In this document: positions 16,007 to 24,854 of the stretch, piece after piece
How positions within the stretch are numbered: the stretch's first letter is position 1
How the letters are laid out: each line of letters begins with the position of its first letter
NCBI GenBank assembly: GCA_009773165.1
Contig: WOUZ01000001.1
Location: 62,001-126,000, forward strand
Origin: Bacteroidota bacterium
GTDB taxonomy: Bacteria; Bacteroidota; Bacteroidia; Bacteroidales; F082
Length of the DNA stretch: 64,000 bases
Direction: 5' to 3'
Program-made: the position numbers and the translations under genes
The notes under the pieces: generated by a model
Seen by the model: only the letters and a program-made list of their open reading frames with translations
What the model was told of the DNA's origin: nothing
Database searches by the model: none

Positions 16007-16927
16007 ATGAAAGGGTTTGCTGTTCAAATAGAAGGGCTGCACAAAAGCTATAAAAACGTAGTTGCGCTGCAGAACATCACAGTGGACATTAAACCTGGCG
16101 AATTGTTTGGTTTTATCGGCCCTGACGGTGCCGGTAAAACCACACTGTTCCGTATCCTAGCCAGTTTGATTTTACCCGATAAGGGAAAAGTGGAACTGAT
16201 GGGGTATAATGTTGTTCAACATTACAAGGAAATACGACAGCGCATTGGGTATATGCCCGGTCGGTTTTCTTTATATCAGGATCTTACTGTTGAAGAAAAC
16301 CTACGCTTTTTTGCCGGTGTACATGGAACAACAATCGAACAAAATTATGCACTTATTAAAGATATCTATTCTCAAATAGAACCTTTTAAAAACAGGCCTG
16401 CAGGAAAGCTTTCCGGTGGCATGAAGCAAAAACTTGCTCTTTCATGCGCTCTCATTCACAAACCGGAAATACTACTCCTTGATGAACCTACAACGGGGGT
16501 TGATGCAGTTTCGAGGCAGGAATTCTGGCATATGCTTCAAAATTTAAAAAAATCAGGAATCACAATATTGGTTTCGACACCATATATGGACGAAGCTTCC
16601 CTTTGCGACCGTGTGGCACTTATTCAAAAAGGAGAGATAATGAAAGTAGCAGAACCTGAAGTGATTATTAATGATTTTGACCATTCATTGTTTGGAATAA
16701 GGACCAATAAAATGTTTCCTCTTCTTCATGATCTGAATGAATTCAAGCTCACAACTACTGCTTATCGATTTGGTGATACCATACATTTTGTATCGTCAAA
16801 AGATGCTAATCCCAAAAAAGAACTGATTAGCTGGCTCGAATTAAAAGGACATCAAAACATTGTTATACAGCCTGTTGCTCCAACGATTGAAGACTGTTTT
16901 ATCCTTCAGATGAATCAACAAAACTGA
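16007..16927 (+). CDS. ABC exporter ATPase, first subunit (YbhF N-half-like)
   Basis: A 306-residue nucleotide-binding protein: Walker A GPDGAGKTT (~38-46), signature LSGGMKQ (~134), Walker B ILLLDEPT (~153). The H-loop His is replaced: STPYMDEA has Pro192 where STHYMDEA is usual. The C-terminal ~80 residues are an extra domain. Its partner (next gene, 3 bp after the stop) has the His but a degenerate signature. In E. coli YbhF both halves are one polypeptide; here they are separate genes. Expected role: ATP-driven export with the two ABC-2 permeases downstream. Confidence 0.9.
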   Translation: MKGFAVQIEGLHKSYKNVVALQNITVDIKPGELFGFIGPDGAGKTTLFRILASLILPDKGKVELMGYNVVQHYKEIRQRIGYMPGRFSLYQDLTVEENLRFFAGVHGTTIEQNYALIKDIYSQIEPFKNRPAGKLSGGMKQKLALSCALIHKPEILLLDEPTTGVDAVSRQEFWHMLQNLKKSGITILVSTPYMDEASLCDRVALIQKGEIMKVAEPEVIINDFDHSLFGIRTNKMFPLLHDLNEFKLTTTAYRFGDTIHFVSSKDANPKKELISWLELKGHQNIVIQPVAPTIEDCFILQMNQQN

Positions 16928-16930
16928 AAA

Positions 16931-17686
16931 ATGATGAAACAGTCGGTAAGTGAACCTGTAATAAAAGTCCGGAATCTGGTTAAAAAATTTGGTGATTTTG
17001 TTGCCAACGACCATCTCAGTTTTGATGTTCAAAAAGGAGAGATTTTTGGTTTTCTGGGAGCAAATGGTGCTGGAAAAACAACAGCAATAAAAATACTTTG
17101 TGGGTTACAAAAGCCGACATCCGGCGAAATTCAGGTAGCCGGGTACGACGTTTACACACAAGCTGAGCTCATTAAAAAAAACATTGGATATATGAGTCAG
17201 CGTTTCTCAATGTACGAAGATTTAAGTGTCCGGGAAAACTTTCAGTTCTATGGTGGTATTTATGGGTTATCAGGTTCTGAAATTAAGGAGCGCACAAAAG
17301 AGATGCTGGAAGATTTGCAAATGACCCACATCAGCAACAAAATCCTTCGGGAGATACCTTTAGGATGGAAACAAAAACTTGCGTTCTCAGTTGCAATGGT
17401 TCACCATCCGAAAATTGTATTTCTTGACGAACCCACCGGAGGTGTTGATCCGATAACAAGAAGACAGTTCTGGGAAATGATCTATACTGCTGCTGATAAA
17501 GGTGTTACAGTTTTTGTAACTACTCACTATATGGACGAAGCAGAGTATTGCGGCAGGGTATCCATAATGGTTGATGGTCGTATTGAAGCCCTGGATAGTC
17601 CCGAGGCGCTGAAAAAAAACTACAATTCAACCACGATGAATGATGTGTTCATTAAGTTGGCAAGATCATCTGGCAACACAAATTAG
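16931..17686 (+). CDS. ABC exporter ATPase, second subunit (YbhF C-half-like)
   Basis: A 251-residue nucleotide-binding protein with Walker A GANGAGKTT, Walker B IVFLDEPT and H-loop TTHYMDEA (His199). The ABC signature is degenerate: IPLGWKQK in place of LSGGMKQK, with Pro143 at the signature Ser position. In a heterodimer the weak signature would face the other subunit's nucleotide site, the one that already lacks its His, leaving one consensus and one degenerate site. ATG 16931 is followed by a second ATG at 16934; either could start the protein. Confidence 0.9.
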   Translation: MMKQSVSEPVIKVRNLVKKFGDFVANDHLSFDVQKGEIFGFLGANGAGKTTAIKILCGLQKPTSGEIQVAGYDVYTQAELIKKNIGYMSQRFSMYEDLSVRENFQFYGGIYGLSGSEIKERTKEMLEDLQMTHISNKILREIPLGWKQKLAFSVAMVHHPKIVFLDEPTGGVDPITRRQFWEMIYTAADKGVTVFVTTHYMDEAEYCGRVSIMVDGRIEALDSPEALKKNYNSTTMNDVFIKLARSSGNTN

Positions 17687-17731
17687 GGTTATGAAAAAGT
17701 TACATTTACGATATTCAAACGCACTACAGAA

Positions 17732-18829
17732 ATGAAAGGCTTTATCCTTAAAGAGTTTCTGCATATTTTTCGTGACTTACGCACGATGCTCATACTTTTT
17801 GGGATGCCGGTAGCTCAAGTGTTATTGTTTGGATATGCCATAACGAATGAAATTAACAACGCACAGATAGCAATTTTGGATCATTCAAAAGATCCGGTAA
17901 CACAAGAAATAACCTATAAATTACTCTCATCAGGTTATTTTCAGCTGAACGATCAACTCAGTGATGCTTCTGAAATAGAGCAAGCTTTTAAAAAAGGAAA
18001 AATTAAGCAAGTTGTTGTATTTGAACCCAATTTTGCTCAAAAAATGACAAAGGATCCTCCTGCAGTCATCCAACTGATTACTGACGCATCCGACCCTAAC
18101 ACTGCCAATCTTCTAAGCAATTATACACAAGCTATAACTGGTGATTATTTACGTCAGACATCCGGAAGTAAAAGAAATCTACCCGTTATAAACATCGAAA
18201 CAACCATGCAATACAATCCTGAGTTGAGAGGTGTTTTCATGTTTGTCCCAGGTACAATCACGATACTTTTAATGCTGATTTCGGCCATGATGACATCTAT
18301 TTCTATTGCGAGAGAAAAAGAGTTAGGCACAATGGAGGTGCTTTTGGTGTCGCCTTTAAAGCCATTGCATATCATAGTTGGCAAAGTAATTCCGTATGTT
18401 ATTCTTTCGTTTATCAACGCATTGATAATCCTGATACTTGCAGCCACCGTCTTTGGCATGCCGTTTCAAGGGAGTCTTGTATTACTGTTATTGCAAAGTG
18501 CATTATTTATTGTCATGGCACTTTCGATGGGGATTTTCATCTCAACAGTAAGTAATAATCAGCAAACTGCTATGCTTTTATCCATGTTTGTGCTCATGCT
18601 TCCTACAATTTTGCTTTCTGGCTTTATTTTCCCAATAGAAAACATGCCACTTCCATTGCAAATTCTGAGTAATATCATGCCAAGTAAATGGTTCATTATC
18701 ATCATTAAAAGCATCATGCTGAAGGGATTGGGGATTGCGTATATCTGGAAAGAAACTTTGATTTTAATTGGGATGACCCTTTTCTTTATTGGGATGAGTG
18801 TAAAAAAATTCAAGATACGGTTAGATTAG
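17732..18829 (+). CDS. ABC-2 type permease, first subunit (YbhS-like)
   Basis: A 365-residue membrane protein: one N-terminal membrane segment after FLHIFRDLRTM, a large periplasmic domain (~45-175), then five segments, the first ones around FVPGTITILLMLISAMM and VIPYVILSFINALIILIL. SIAREKELGTMEVLLVSPL is the conserved ABC-2 cytoplasmic loop. It would form the membrane path with the next gene's product. It begins 45 bp after the second ATPase. Confidence 0.9.
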   Translation: MKGFILKEFLHIFRDLRTMLILFGMPVAQVLLFGYAITNEINNAQIAILDHSKDPVTQEITYKLLSSGYFQLNDQLSDASEIEQAFKKGKIKQVVVFEPNFAQKMTKDPPAVIQLITDASDPNTANLLSNYTQAITGDYLRQTSGSKRNLPVINIETTMQYNPELRGVFMFVPGTITILLMLISAMMTSISIAREKELGTMEVLLVSPLKPLHIIVGKVIPYVILSFINALIILILAATVFGMPFQGSLVLLLLQSALFIVMALSMGIFISTVSNNQQTAMLLSMFVLMLPTILLSGFIFPIENMPLPLQILSNIMPSKWFIIIIKSIMLKGLGIAYIWKETLILIGMTLFFIGMSVKKFKIRLD

Positions 18830-18845
18830 CAAAGAATTAAGAACC

Positions 18846-19958
18846 ATGCGCATCATTTTTTACATCATACAAAAGGAATTCAGGCAGATATTTCGCGACA
18901 AGGTTATGTTGCCAATTATTATTGTTATTCCCATGGTGCAGCTGCTTATACTCTCATACACGGCCACGTTTGAATTAAAAAATACCCTCATAAGCATTGT
19001 TGATCACGATCACAGTGTCACTTCGCGCGAACTTATAAGCAAGTTCAAGGGGTCTTCTTTTTTCACGATTGTTTCATTCGAAGAATCGTATGATTCTGGA
19101 ATAGAGCGCATAAAGTCGGGAGAAACCGATCAACTGCTCGTAATTGAATCAGATACTGAGAAAAAACTCGCAAGGGCTGAGAAAACAACTGTCTTTCTTG
19201 TTACCAACGCCATCAACGGGAGTGCAGCAAGCTTAATGAACGCCTATGCTGTAGCTATTGTTACTAGTTTTAATCAGGAATTGATTGCTGAGACACTTCC
19301 TGGTATTCAAACTGCAGCAGCAATCCAAACCGAAACCCGTCATTGGTATAACCCCAGGCTCGATTATAAAACCTATATGGTTCCCGGCATTCTGGTTCTG
19401 CTAATTACTTTAATCGGAATGTTTTTGTCAGGGATGAATATTGTAAAGGAGAAAGAGTTGGGCACTATTGAGCAGATTAATGTTACTCCGATAAAGAAAT
19501 ATCAATTCATGATTGGAAAACTATTGCCATTTTGGATCATTGCTATGTTTGAACTGATAATTGGATTAGGTTTCGCCCGTTTGGTTTTTGGAATAGCTGT
19601 TGAAGGTAATATAGCTTTGCTGTTAAGCATTGCATCTGTTTATCTTTTAGTGGTTTTAGGCATTGGGTTATTGGTATCAACCATTTCCGACACTATGCAG
19701 CAGGCGATGTTTATTTCGTGGTTTTTTCTTGTTATTTTCATTTTGATGAGTGGACTTTTCACTCCGGTTGAAAGCATGCCTGAGTGGGCTCAATGGATTA
19801 ACAAAATCAATCCTATATCATACTTCATACAAATAAACAGGATGATTATGCTCAAAGGAAGCAGTTTTAAAGATGTAGCAGAGCTCTTTTATGCTTTGTG
19901 TGTTTATGCCGTCCTGATTTTAACTTTTGCTGTAAAGCGCTATAAGAAAGTAGCTTAA
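18846..19958 (+). CDS. ABC-2 type permease, second subunit (YbhR-like)
   Basis: A 370-residue membrane protein with the same plan as the previous gene: KEFRQIFRDKVML then a membrane segment, a periplasmic domain, and five C-terminal segments. NIVKEKELGTIEQINVTPI is the ABC-2 loop. It is the last gene of the operon. Its stop codon TAA (19956-19958) overlaps the stop of the convergent histidine kinase within CTTAAG, so no terminator fits between them. Confidence 0.9.
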   Translation: MRIIFYIIQKEFRQIFRDKVMLPIIIVIPMVQLLILSYTATFELKNTLISIVDHDHSVTSRELISKFKGSSFFTIVSFEESYDSGIERIKSGETDQLLVIESDTEKKLARAEKTTVFLVTNAINGSAASLMNAYAVAIVTSFNQELIAETLPGIQTAAAIQTETRHWYNPRLDYKTYMVPGILVLLITLIGMFLSGMNIVKEKELGTIEQINVTPIKKYQFMIGKLLPFWIIAMFELIIGLGFARLVFGIAVEGNIALLLSIASVYLLVVLGIGLLVSTISDTMQQAMFISWFFLVIFILMSGLFTPVESMPEWAQWINKINPISYFIQINRMIMLKGSSFKDVAELFYALCVYAVLILTFAVKRYKKVA

Positions 19959-22093
19959 GCCCCTGCACTAACAGAACCATTAGGAAGTTCAATACAGAAA
20001 GAACTTCCTTTACCCTCAACACTCTCGACATGAATCTTCCCTTTGCTCATCTGCAAAAACTCTTTCACCATTACCAGACCAAGACCGGTACCCAACTCAT
20101 CAGCAGTCCCATTCCGTTTAAAGTCGGAGTCAAGTTCAAACAAAGTCGAAAGCTTCTCCTCTGGAATACCTATGCCATTGTCTCTCACACAGATTTGAAC
20201 ATGCTCATCAAATTTGGTGGTTTCAACATGGATATTACCACCTTCGGGAGTAAACTTAATGGCGTTGTTAATTAAATTGATCAAAATATTCGATAAAATA
20301 TTGGGATCAACCATGACCTGAAAAGCGGGATCAGTTTCGTTGACTAATTCATGGTTTTTTTGATCAGCTCTCCCCTTTAAAAACTCAAACACCTGATTTA
20401 CTATCAGATGAACATTAACTGACAATGGCTTATTTTCGAATCCATTGCGCTGAGCCATAGTCCAATCAAGTAAGTTCACAAGTAGGTTATAGGTATTTAT
20501 ACTACTGTTGTAGGTGCTTTTAAGCAGATATAGTTTTTCTTCATCCGTGTAACTATCATAATGATTCACCAGGTCTTGCAAAAGACCAAGCAGTGAGTTG
20601 AAAGGACTGCGGAGGTCGTGTGCAATGATAGAGATGAACTTATCTTTTGTTTGATTGAGTTGATTCAGCTCTTCGTTTTTACGGAGAATAATATTCTGCT
20701 GAAGTGCAATTTTCTGTCGTGAGCGATGAAGGAAATACAAAAACAGAACAAGGAATACTAAAAGCCCGAACGCAATAAACAGCGCAAGTTGTTGGCTTTT
20801 GATCATTTTTTCCTTTAAAAGATTTTGATTTTTAAGTGCTTCATTTTCACTCTCTTTTTTGTCAATATCATAAATTATCCGCATTTCTGCAACACGCGAT
20901 CTATGTTCGTTGTCGAGAATACTATCCTTAATACTTTGAGCTCGTTTATAATACTCCAACGCGCTTTTATACTCCCTTCGGGCGCTATCAATTCGCGAAC
21001 GGACAAAAAAACCATCAGCCAAAATAGAGGGTGTTTGAATTCCTCTTGCAATCGAAATTCCAAAATTATTTGCGTAAAGCGCAGAATCGATCATATTCAT
21101 CACCAAATACATATCTGACATTTGAATATACATTTCAGCTTTATATGAAATTTTCATTTCGCTTATATAAGGCTTTACCATCCTGAAATTTCTGAGAGTT
21201 GATTCATAGTCATTAAGGCCAAAATATGCTCCGGCAATATTGCAAAAAACAACACCTTTAGTTTCAGGATCACCCTCTTGTGGAAACCATTTCTGACTTT
21301 CAAACGCATAATCAAGTGCTTTTTGAGCATTGCCATGTTTAGAAAACATTACCGAAATATTGCCATAAATCATGCTTATCGAACCGCTATCATTAAGCAT
21401 CCGTGCAATTGACATGCCTTTCATAAAACTTTTGTGAGCAGCAGAAGTATCATTTAGACTACTATATAAATTTCCGAGCACATTGTAATTAGCAAACAGG
21501 CGTTTTGGCTCGGCATTAACTTTCTCATTTAAATCTGTTGATTTGAGCATGTTGCGCAAGGCCAACTCAAGATGGTTAAGTCTGTTATATGCAAGTCCAA
21601 GGTCATAATAAGTCTTAGCCATCCCCTTTTCATTGTTTCGCAGACGGTCGATTTCTAGTGATAAGTTTAAATAATAAATAGCACTGTCCTGTTGTCCTAA
21701 CTGCGAAAACAGAGTTCCGGTATTATTGGCAGCCTCTGCCCTGTAGTCAATAATTTTCTCAGACGGGTTTAACTTTATTGTTTGCCTTAAGAAACGGATT
21801 GACGCCTCATAATCTCTTGTAAACCAATAATATAATCCATATGTATTATAAAATACAGCATGTACTTCATCGTCATATTGATTAAGAAGTGGCTGAACCT
21901 CCACCAAATAAACAAGTGCAGAATCCTGATTTCTGAAAACAAGTTTTTTCACACGTAAAAGATGTTCAAGCATCTGATCCTGATCATAATATGATCGTAA
22001 TTCCGGCGTATCATCCTGAGCTTTAAGCGATGAGGGAAAGCTGGTAAGGAGGACTAATAATAAAAAAAAGGATGCTATTGTTTTCAAATCCAT
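19955..22093 (-). CDS. Sensor histidine kinase with periplasmic TPR repeats, orphan
   Basis: About 712 residues. A signal peptide (LLLVLLTSFPSSLKAQ) is followed by ~370 residues of TPR-like helical repeats, a membrane segment near 434-457 and a short coiled coil. Then come the H-box IIAHDLRSPFN (phospho-His near 491), N-box NILINLINNAIKF, G1 RDNGIGIP and G2 GTGLGLVMVKEF. The TPR region would be periplasmic and sense a protein or peptide; this type is common in Bacteroidetes. No response regulator lies beside it. ATG 22093 was preferred to 22126 because a -7 box at 22114-22121 puts the transcript start near 22107. Confidence 0.9.
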   Translation of the reverse strand: MDLKTIASFFLLLVLLTSFPSSLKAQDDTPELRSYYDQDQMLEHLLRVKKLVFRNQDSALVYLVEVQPLLNQYDDEVHAVFYNTYGLYYWFTRDYEASIRFLRQTIKLNPSEKIIDYRAEAANNTGTLFSQLGQQDSAIYYLNLSLEIDRLRNNEKGMAKTYYDLGLAYNRLNHLELALRNMLKSTDLNEKVNAEPKRLFANYNVLGNLYSSLNDTSAAHKSFMKGMSIARMLNDSGSISMIYGNISVMFSKHGNAQKALDYAFESQKWFPQEGDPETKGVVFCNIAGAYFGLNDYESTLRNFRMVKPYISEMKISYKAEMYIQMSDMYLVMNMIDSALYANNFGISIARGIQTPSILADGFFVRSRIDSARREYKSALEYYKRAQSIKDSILDNEHRSRVAEMRIIYDIDKKESENEALKNQNLLKEKMIKSQQLALFIAFGLLVFLVLFLYFLHRSRQKIALQQNIILRKNEELNQLNQTKDKFISIIAHDLRSPFNSLLGLLQDLVNHYDSYTDEEKLYLLKSTYNSSINTYNLLVNLLDWTMAQRNGFENKPLSVNVHLIVNQVFEFLKGRADQKNHELVNETDPAFQVMVDPNILSNILINLINNAIKFTPEGGNIHVETTKFDEHVQICVRDNGIGIPEEKLSTLFELDSDFKRNGTADELGTGLGLVMVKEFLQMSKGKIHVESVEGKGSSFCIELPNGSVSAGA

Positions 22094-22113
22094 TTGTTTT
22101 TGGAAGCTTAAAA

Positions 22114-22121
22114 CAAAGGTA
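22114..22121 (-). promoter_or_regulatory. -7 promoter box TACCTTTG for the histidine kinase
   Basis: Exact TAnnTTTG on the minus strand, 21 bp before the ATG at 22093. It excludes the longer upstream start at 22126 if the promoter is real. Confidence 0.6.
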
Positions 22122-22217
22122 AGCAAGAATCGTCGTCAATTACCAGACTATTCAAAAAAAACCTGATGTAAAATTGGGACTATATATCATGATACATTTA
22201 AATAATTGAATAAAAGC

Positions 22218-23882
22218 TTACTGTAATGATCCCACAGCCCCCATTACCTCATCACAGACCTCTGCTGGGATTTCATAATCGAGATATGTGTATGTTTCCT
22301 GGGTAATTAATACATCGGTCCCATATTCCGTATTATCGTATGTGATCCAAACATAATATGTTTGTCCAAGCACAAGGCCAGGAATTGATGCCACTCCCTG
22401 TATCATTTCAATTGCTATTGGTGAATTCCCACTGTCTTTTAGAATATAATACGCTGTAAATGTAGGTTTGATAGTTGTAACAGGTTCAGTTGGGCAGAAA
22501 AGTGAAACACTTATAGTAATTGTTTTTAAATTGGGATCTTGATTTACCAGCAAATTAACGTTTACGGTTTCATTACTACATAGATTATTCACATAGGTTG
22601 GTTGTGAGGCAGGATCAATACTCATGAATGCAGAACCTTCGGTATCCCATTCGATATAGACAGGTAGGTCAGCAGGAGCATAGGTTGTGTATAATGGCTG
22701 ATCATTTTCAACCCACATAAGAATGGTATTAATAAAGGCGTTATCATCCTGACGATACACTTTACCCTTGATTAGAAAAGGTCCCGGAAGGACTGCGTTT
22801 GCAAGAAACCTGAAAGGGCTTCCATTAGGGCACAATACGCCAATCAACCAGTCAAAGTTGTAAAACGAAAGGTGGGTAAGCTCAACCTGAAACTGCAAAT
22901 TACCATCAACAAGTTGAGTGACAGCTACACCTTCTTCAGTCCAGACGCCTGTGTTTTCATCCAAACTCCAATAAGGAATTTCATCACCGGCTGCAATGTT
23001 TGTTTTTGTGACAGGGTTGTAGGTTTCGGGACTAACCTGTGAAATAAGTTGAATTGTTCCATCTTCAAATTGTGAAGCAGTATTCCCGTTTCCATCTGTA
23101 ATTTCGATGGCCACAAATCCGGCAGAATAAAAAGTCCCACTCTGTGTTGATCCATCAAGTCGGTTAACAGTTGGGGTTAGTCCTCCAGGAAATGCCTCAA
23201 GAGCAGCTGGGTCAGTGTTATCAAACCGAACAATCGTAACATTCAATCCGCCAGAGAGTGGATTCCCACCTGCATCACGAATCATGATACCTTCAGGAAT
23301 AGTTACAGAAGCGCTCCCTCCAGGAACTTCTACCGTCGTTGGCACAATCACGCGACCACCCTGAGCGGTGGTGGCATCAGGTTCCTGTCTTACGTATACT
23401 CCTGAAGGAGGGTTATCGAGCGGCATCACACTTATAGCCAAGAAATTGCGTCCTGTTTCGGTTATAATAACCTCCTTTGTTGTGGTAAGATAACCAGGAA
23501 CATTAGCAATGATATTGAAGTTCACCGGATTGCTTGATGATGGTTCATATGGATCGCCTGGAACAAGAGCCATAGTTGCAATACCGCGACTCACACCAAA
23601 TTTGTTTCCTGTTGGGCGAACACCTAATACATCAACTACTGCAAGCTCATCTTCCCCTGCAAAACGGATGAAAGCATCCTGACTTGCCGCACTACCAAGC
23701 ATTTGACCGGTAGCAGCATCCACAAGGTGAATATCAATGGTAGTTTTTATAATATTGTAATCGATAATTAGTTTAAGATTCTCAATTGGATTAACTGGTT
23801 TCTTACAGGAATTCACTGGAAACAAGAGCCCTGCAAGTAGAAATAATAAAGCTGTTTTATGAATTATTCGAAAGGTTTTCAT
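22218..23882 (-). CDS. Large beta-rich lipoprotein of unknown function
   Basis: A 554-residue protein with a lipobox (FPVNSC, Cys near residue 26). The mature part is rich in Thr, Val, Gly and Pro and looks like several Ig/carboxypeptidase-regulatory-like domains: NFNIIANVPGYLTTTKEVII near residues 125-145, and GGSASVTIPEGIMIRDAGG near 190-210, a pattern seen in surface-exposed adhesion-type or matrix proteins. I do not recognise a specific family and see no catalytic motif. It follows the barrel gene by 13 bp and is probably co-transcribed with it. Confidence 0.75.
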   Translation of the reverse strand: MKTFRIIHKTALLFLLAGLLFPVNSCKKPVNPIENLKLIIDYNIIKTTIDIHLVDAATGQMLGSAASQDAFIRFAGEDELAVVDVLGVRPTGNKFGVSRGIATMALVPGDPYEPSSSNPVNFNIIANVPGYLTTTKEVIITETGRNFLAISVMPLDNPPSGVYVRQEPDATTAQGGRVIVPTTVEVPGGSASVTIPEGIMIRDAGGNPLSGGLNVTIVRFDNTDPAALEAFPGGLTPTVNRLDGSTQSGTFYSAGFVAIEITDGNGNTASQFEDGTIQLISQVSPETYNPVTKTNIAAGDEIPYWSLDENTGVWTEEGVAVTQLVDGNLQFQVELTHLSFYNFDWLIGVLCPNGSPFRFLANAVLPGPFLIKGKVYRQDDNAFINTILMWVENDQPLYTTYAPADLPVYIEWDTEGSAFMSIDPASQPTYVNNLCSNETVNVNLLVNQDPNLKTITISVSLFCPTEPVTTIKPTFTAYYILKDSGNSPIAIEMIQGVASIPGLVLGQTYYVWITYDNTEYGTDVLITQETYTYLDYEIPAEVCDEVMGAVGSLQ

Positions 23883-23895
23883 AGTATTTGTCAGA

Positions 23896-24606
23896 TTAAA
23901 TGATTCGGAAACTTAGTTGAAAACTCACAATTGGATACAAATTGATCCATGATAGATTATCGTTTAGCTGTTTTACTTGCTCCGGAGAGGAAGTTGGCTC
24001 AAGCATTCCTGTTGTTTTAAGGTCAGCTTTTGGAGCATCAATCCAGGAGGCTCCAAGCTCAAAAGCAAACGAGACAACATGGTCTTTGGATATTGCTCTA
24101 CCGATGCCCAAACCGGCATATGGAGAAATTCTAATGCCTGGTTTAACAGACAAGTCCACCAAACCGACATCTTCTGGTTGTACCTCAATTGACCCTACGT
24201 AAACAGATTTTGAGGAGATTCCCGTGACCTTTATTTCGGTCATATTGTAAAAAGCACCAGCCGAAAGAAAGAAAACCCGACCCAGATGCCAATTGGCTGC
24301 AAGGCCAACTCCTCCAACTTTGGCAAAGCCATTTCCCTTCACAAAATCTTCATAAGGTTTCATGTCGAGGTTGTATTTGTAATGTGTGGTGCTAAGTCTT
24401 AGATGAAGTTTGGGTAAAACCTGTGCAACTACTTCACCTCCAATGCCCATTGTATTGGCTTTAATTCCAATGGCTAAACCAAAATCACTTTTCTTTTCCG
24501 ATTCCGGAACTATGGATGTCTCATCCGGAAGATTCTGAGCGTGCAAGAAGCTTATGCTACTCAGTATCAATAGCAGGATTACAATTTTGTAAAAATGATT
24601 GTTCAT
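23896..24606 (-). CDS. Outer-membrane beta-barrel protein, unknown family
   Basis: A 236-residue protein with signal peptide (LLLILSSISFLHAQ). The rest alternates short amphipathic strands with Gly-rich turns (GLAIGIKANTMGIGGEV, YAGLGIGRAI) and ends in the aromatic-rich strand YPIVSFQLSFRII, typical of small outer-membrane barrels. It is first in a two-gene operon with the large lipoprotein. A -7 box precedes it at 24651-24658. A channel/anchor pair with the lipoprotein is an inference from position. Confidence 0.75.
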   Translation of the reverse strand: MNNHFYKIVILLLILSSISFLHAQNLPDETSIVPESEKKSDFGLAIGIKANTMGIGGEVVAQVLPKLHLRLSTTHYKYNLDMKPYEDFVKGNGFAKVGGVGLAANWHLGRVFFLSAGAFYNMTEIKVTGISSKSVYVGSIEVQPEDVGLVDLSVKPGIRISPYAGLGIGRAISKDHVVSFAFELGASWIDAPKADLKTTGMLEPTSSPEQVKQLNDNLSWINLYPIVSFQLSFRII

Positions 24607-24650
24607 AAGTTGTGTGTTTTAATGACATGATGTTTTGTTGACACTAACAA

Positions 24651-24658
24651 CAAAAATA
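24651..24658 (-). promoter_or_regulatory. -7 promoter box TATTTTTG for the barrel/lipoprotein operon
   Basis: Exact TAnnTTTG on the minus strand, 44 bp before the ATG at 24606. Confidence 0.5.
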
Positions 24659-24805
24659 CACTTTTAATATATTAATGTCAAATATGAGTTCTTAAATGAA
24701 AGCATTATGCTTGAATTAAAGATTTAACTGGCAAAGAATTACACAAACGTTTTGCCGGAATGAAACTTACAAACAGTTTTCAGGTGATATTCTTTCAAAA
24801 CTCCT

Positions 24806-24813
24806 TACTTTTG
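24806..24813 (+). promoter_or_regulatory. -7 promoter box TACTTTTG for glnS
   Basis: Exact TAnnTTTG followed by C, 41 bp before the ATG at 24855. Confidence 0.6.
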
Positions 24814-24854
24814 CTGCCTCAAACAAAGTCATATCATTCTAACCATTGCCCGTC

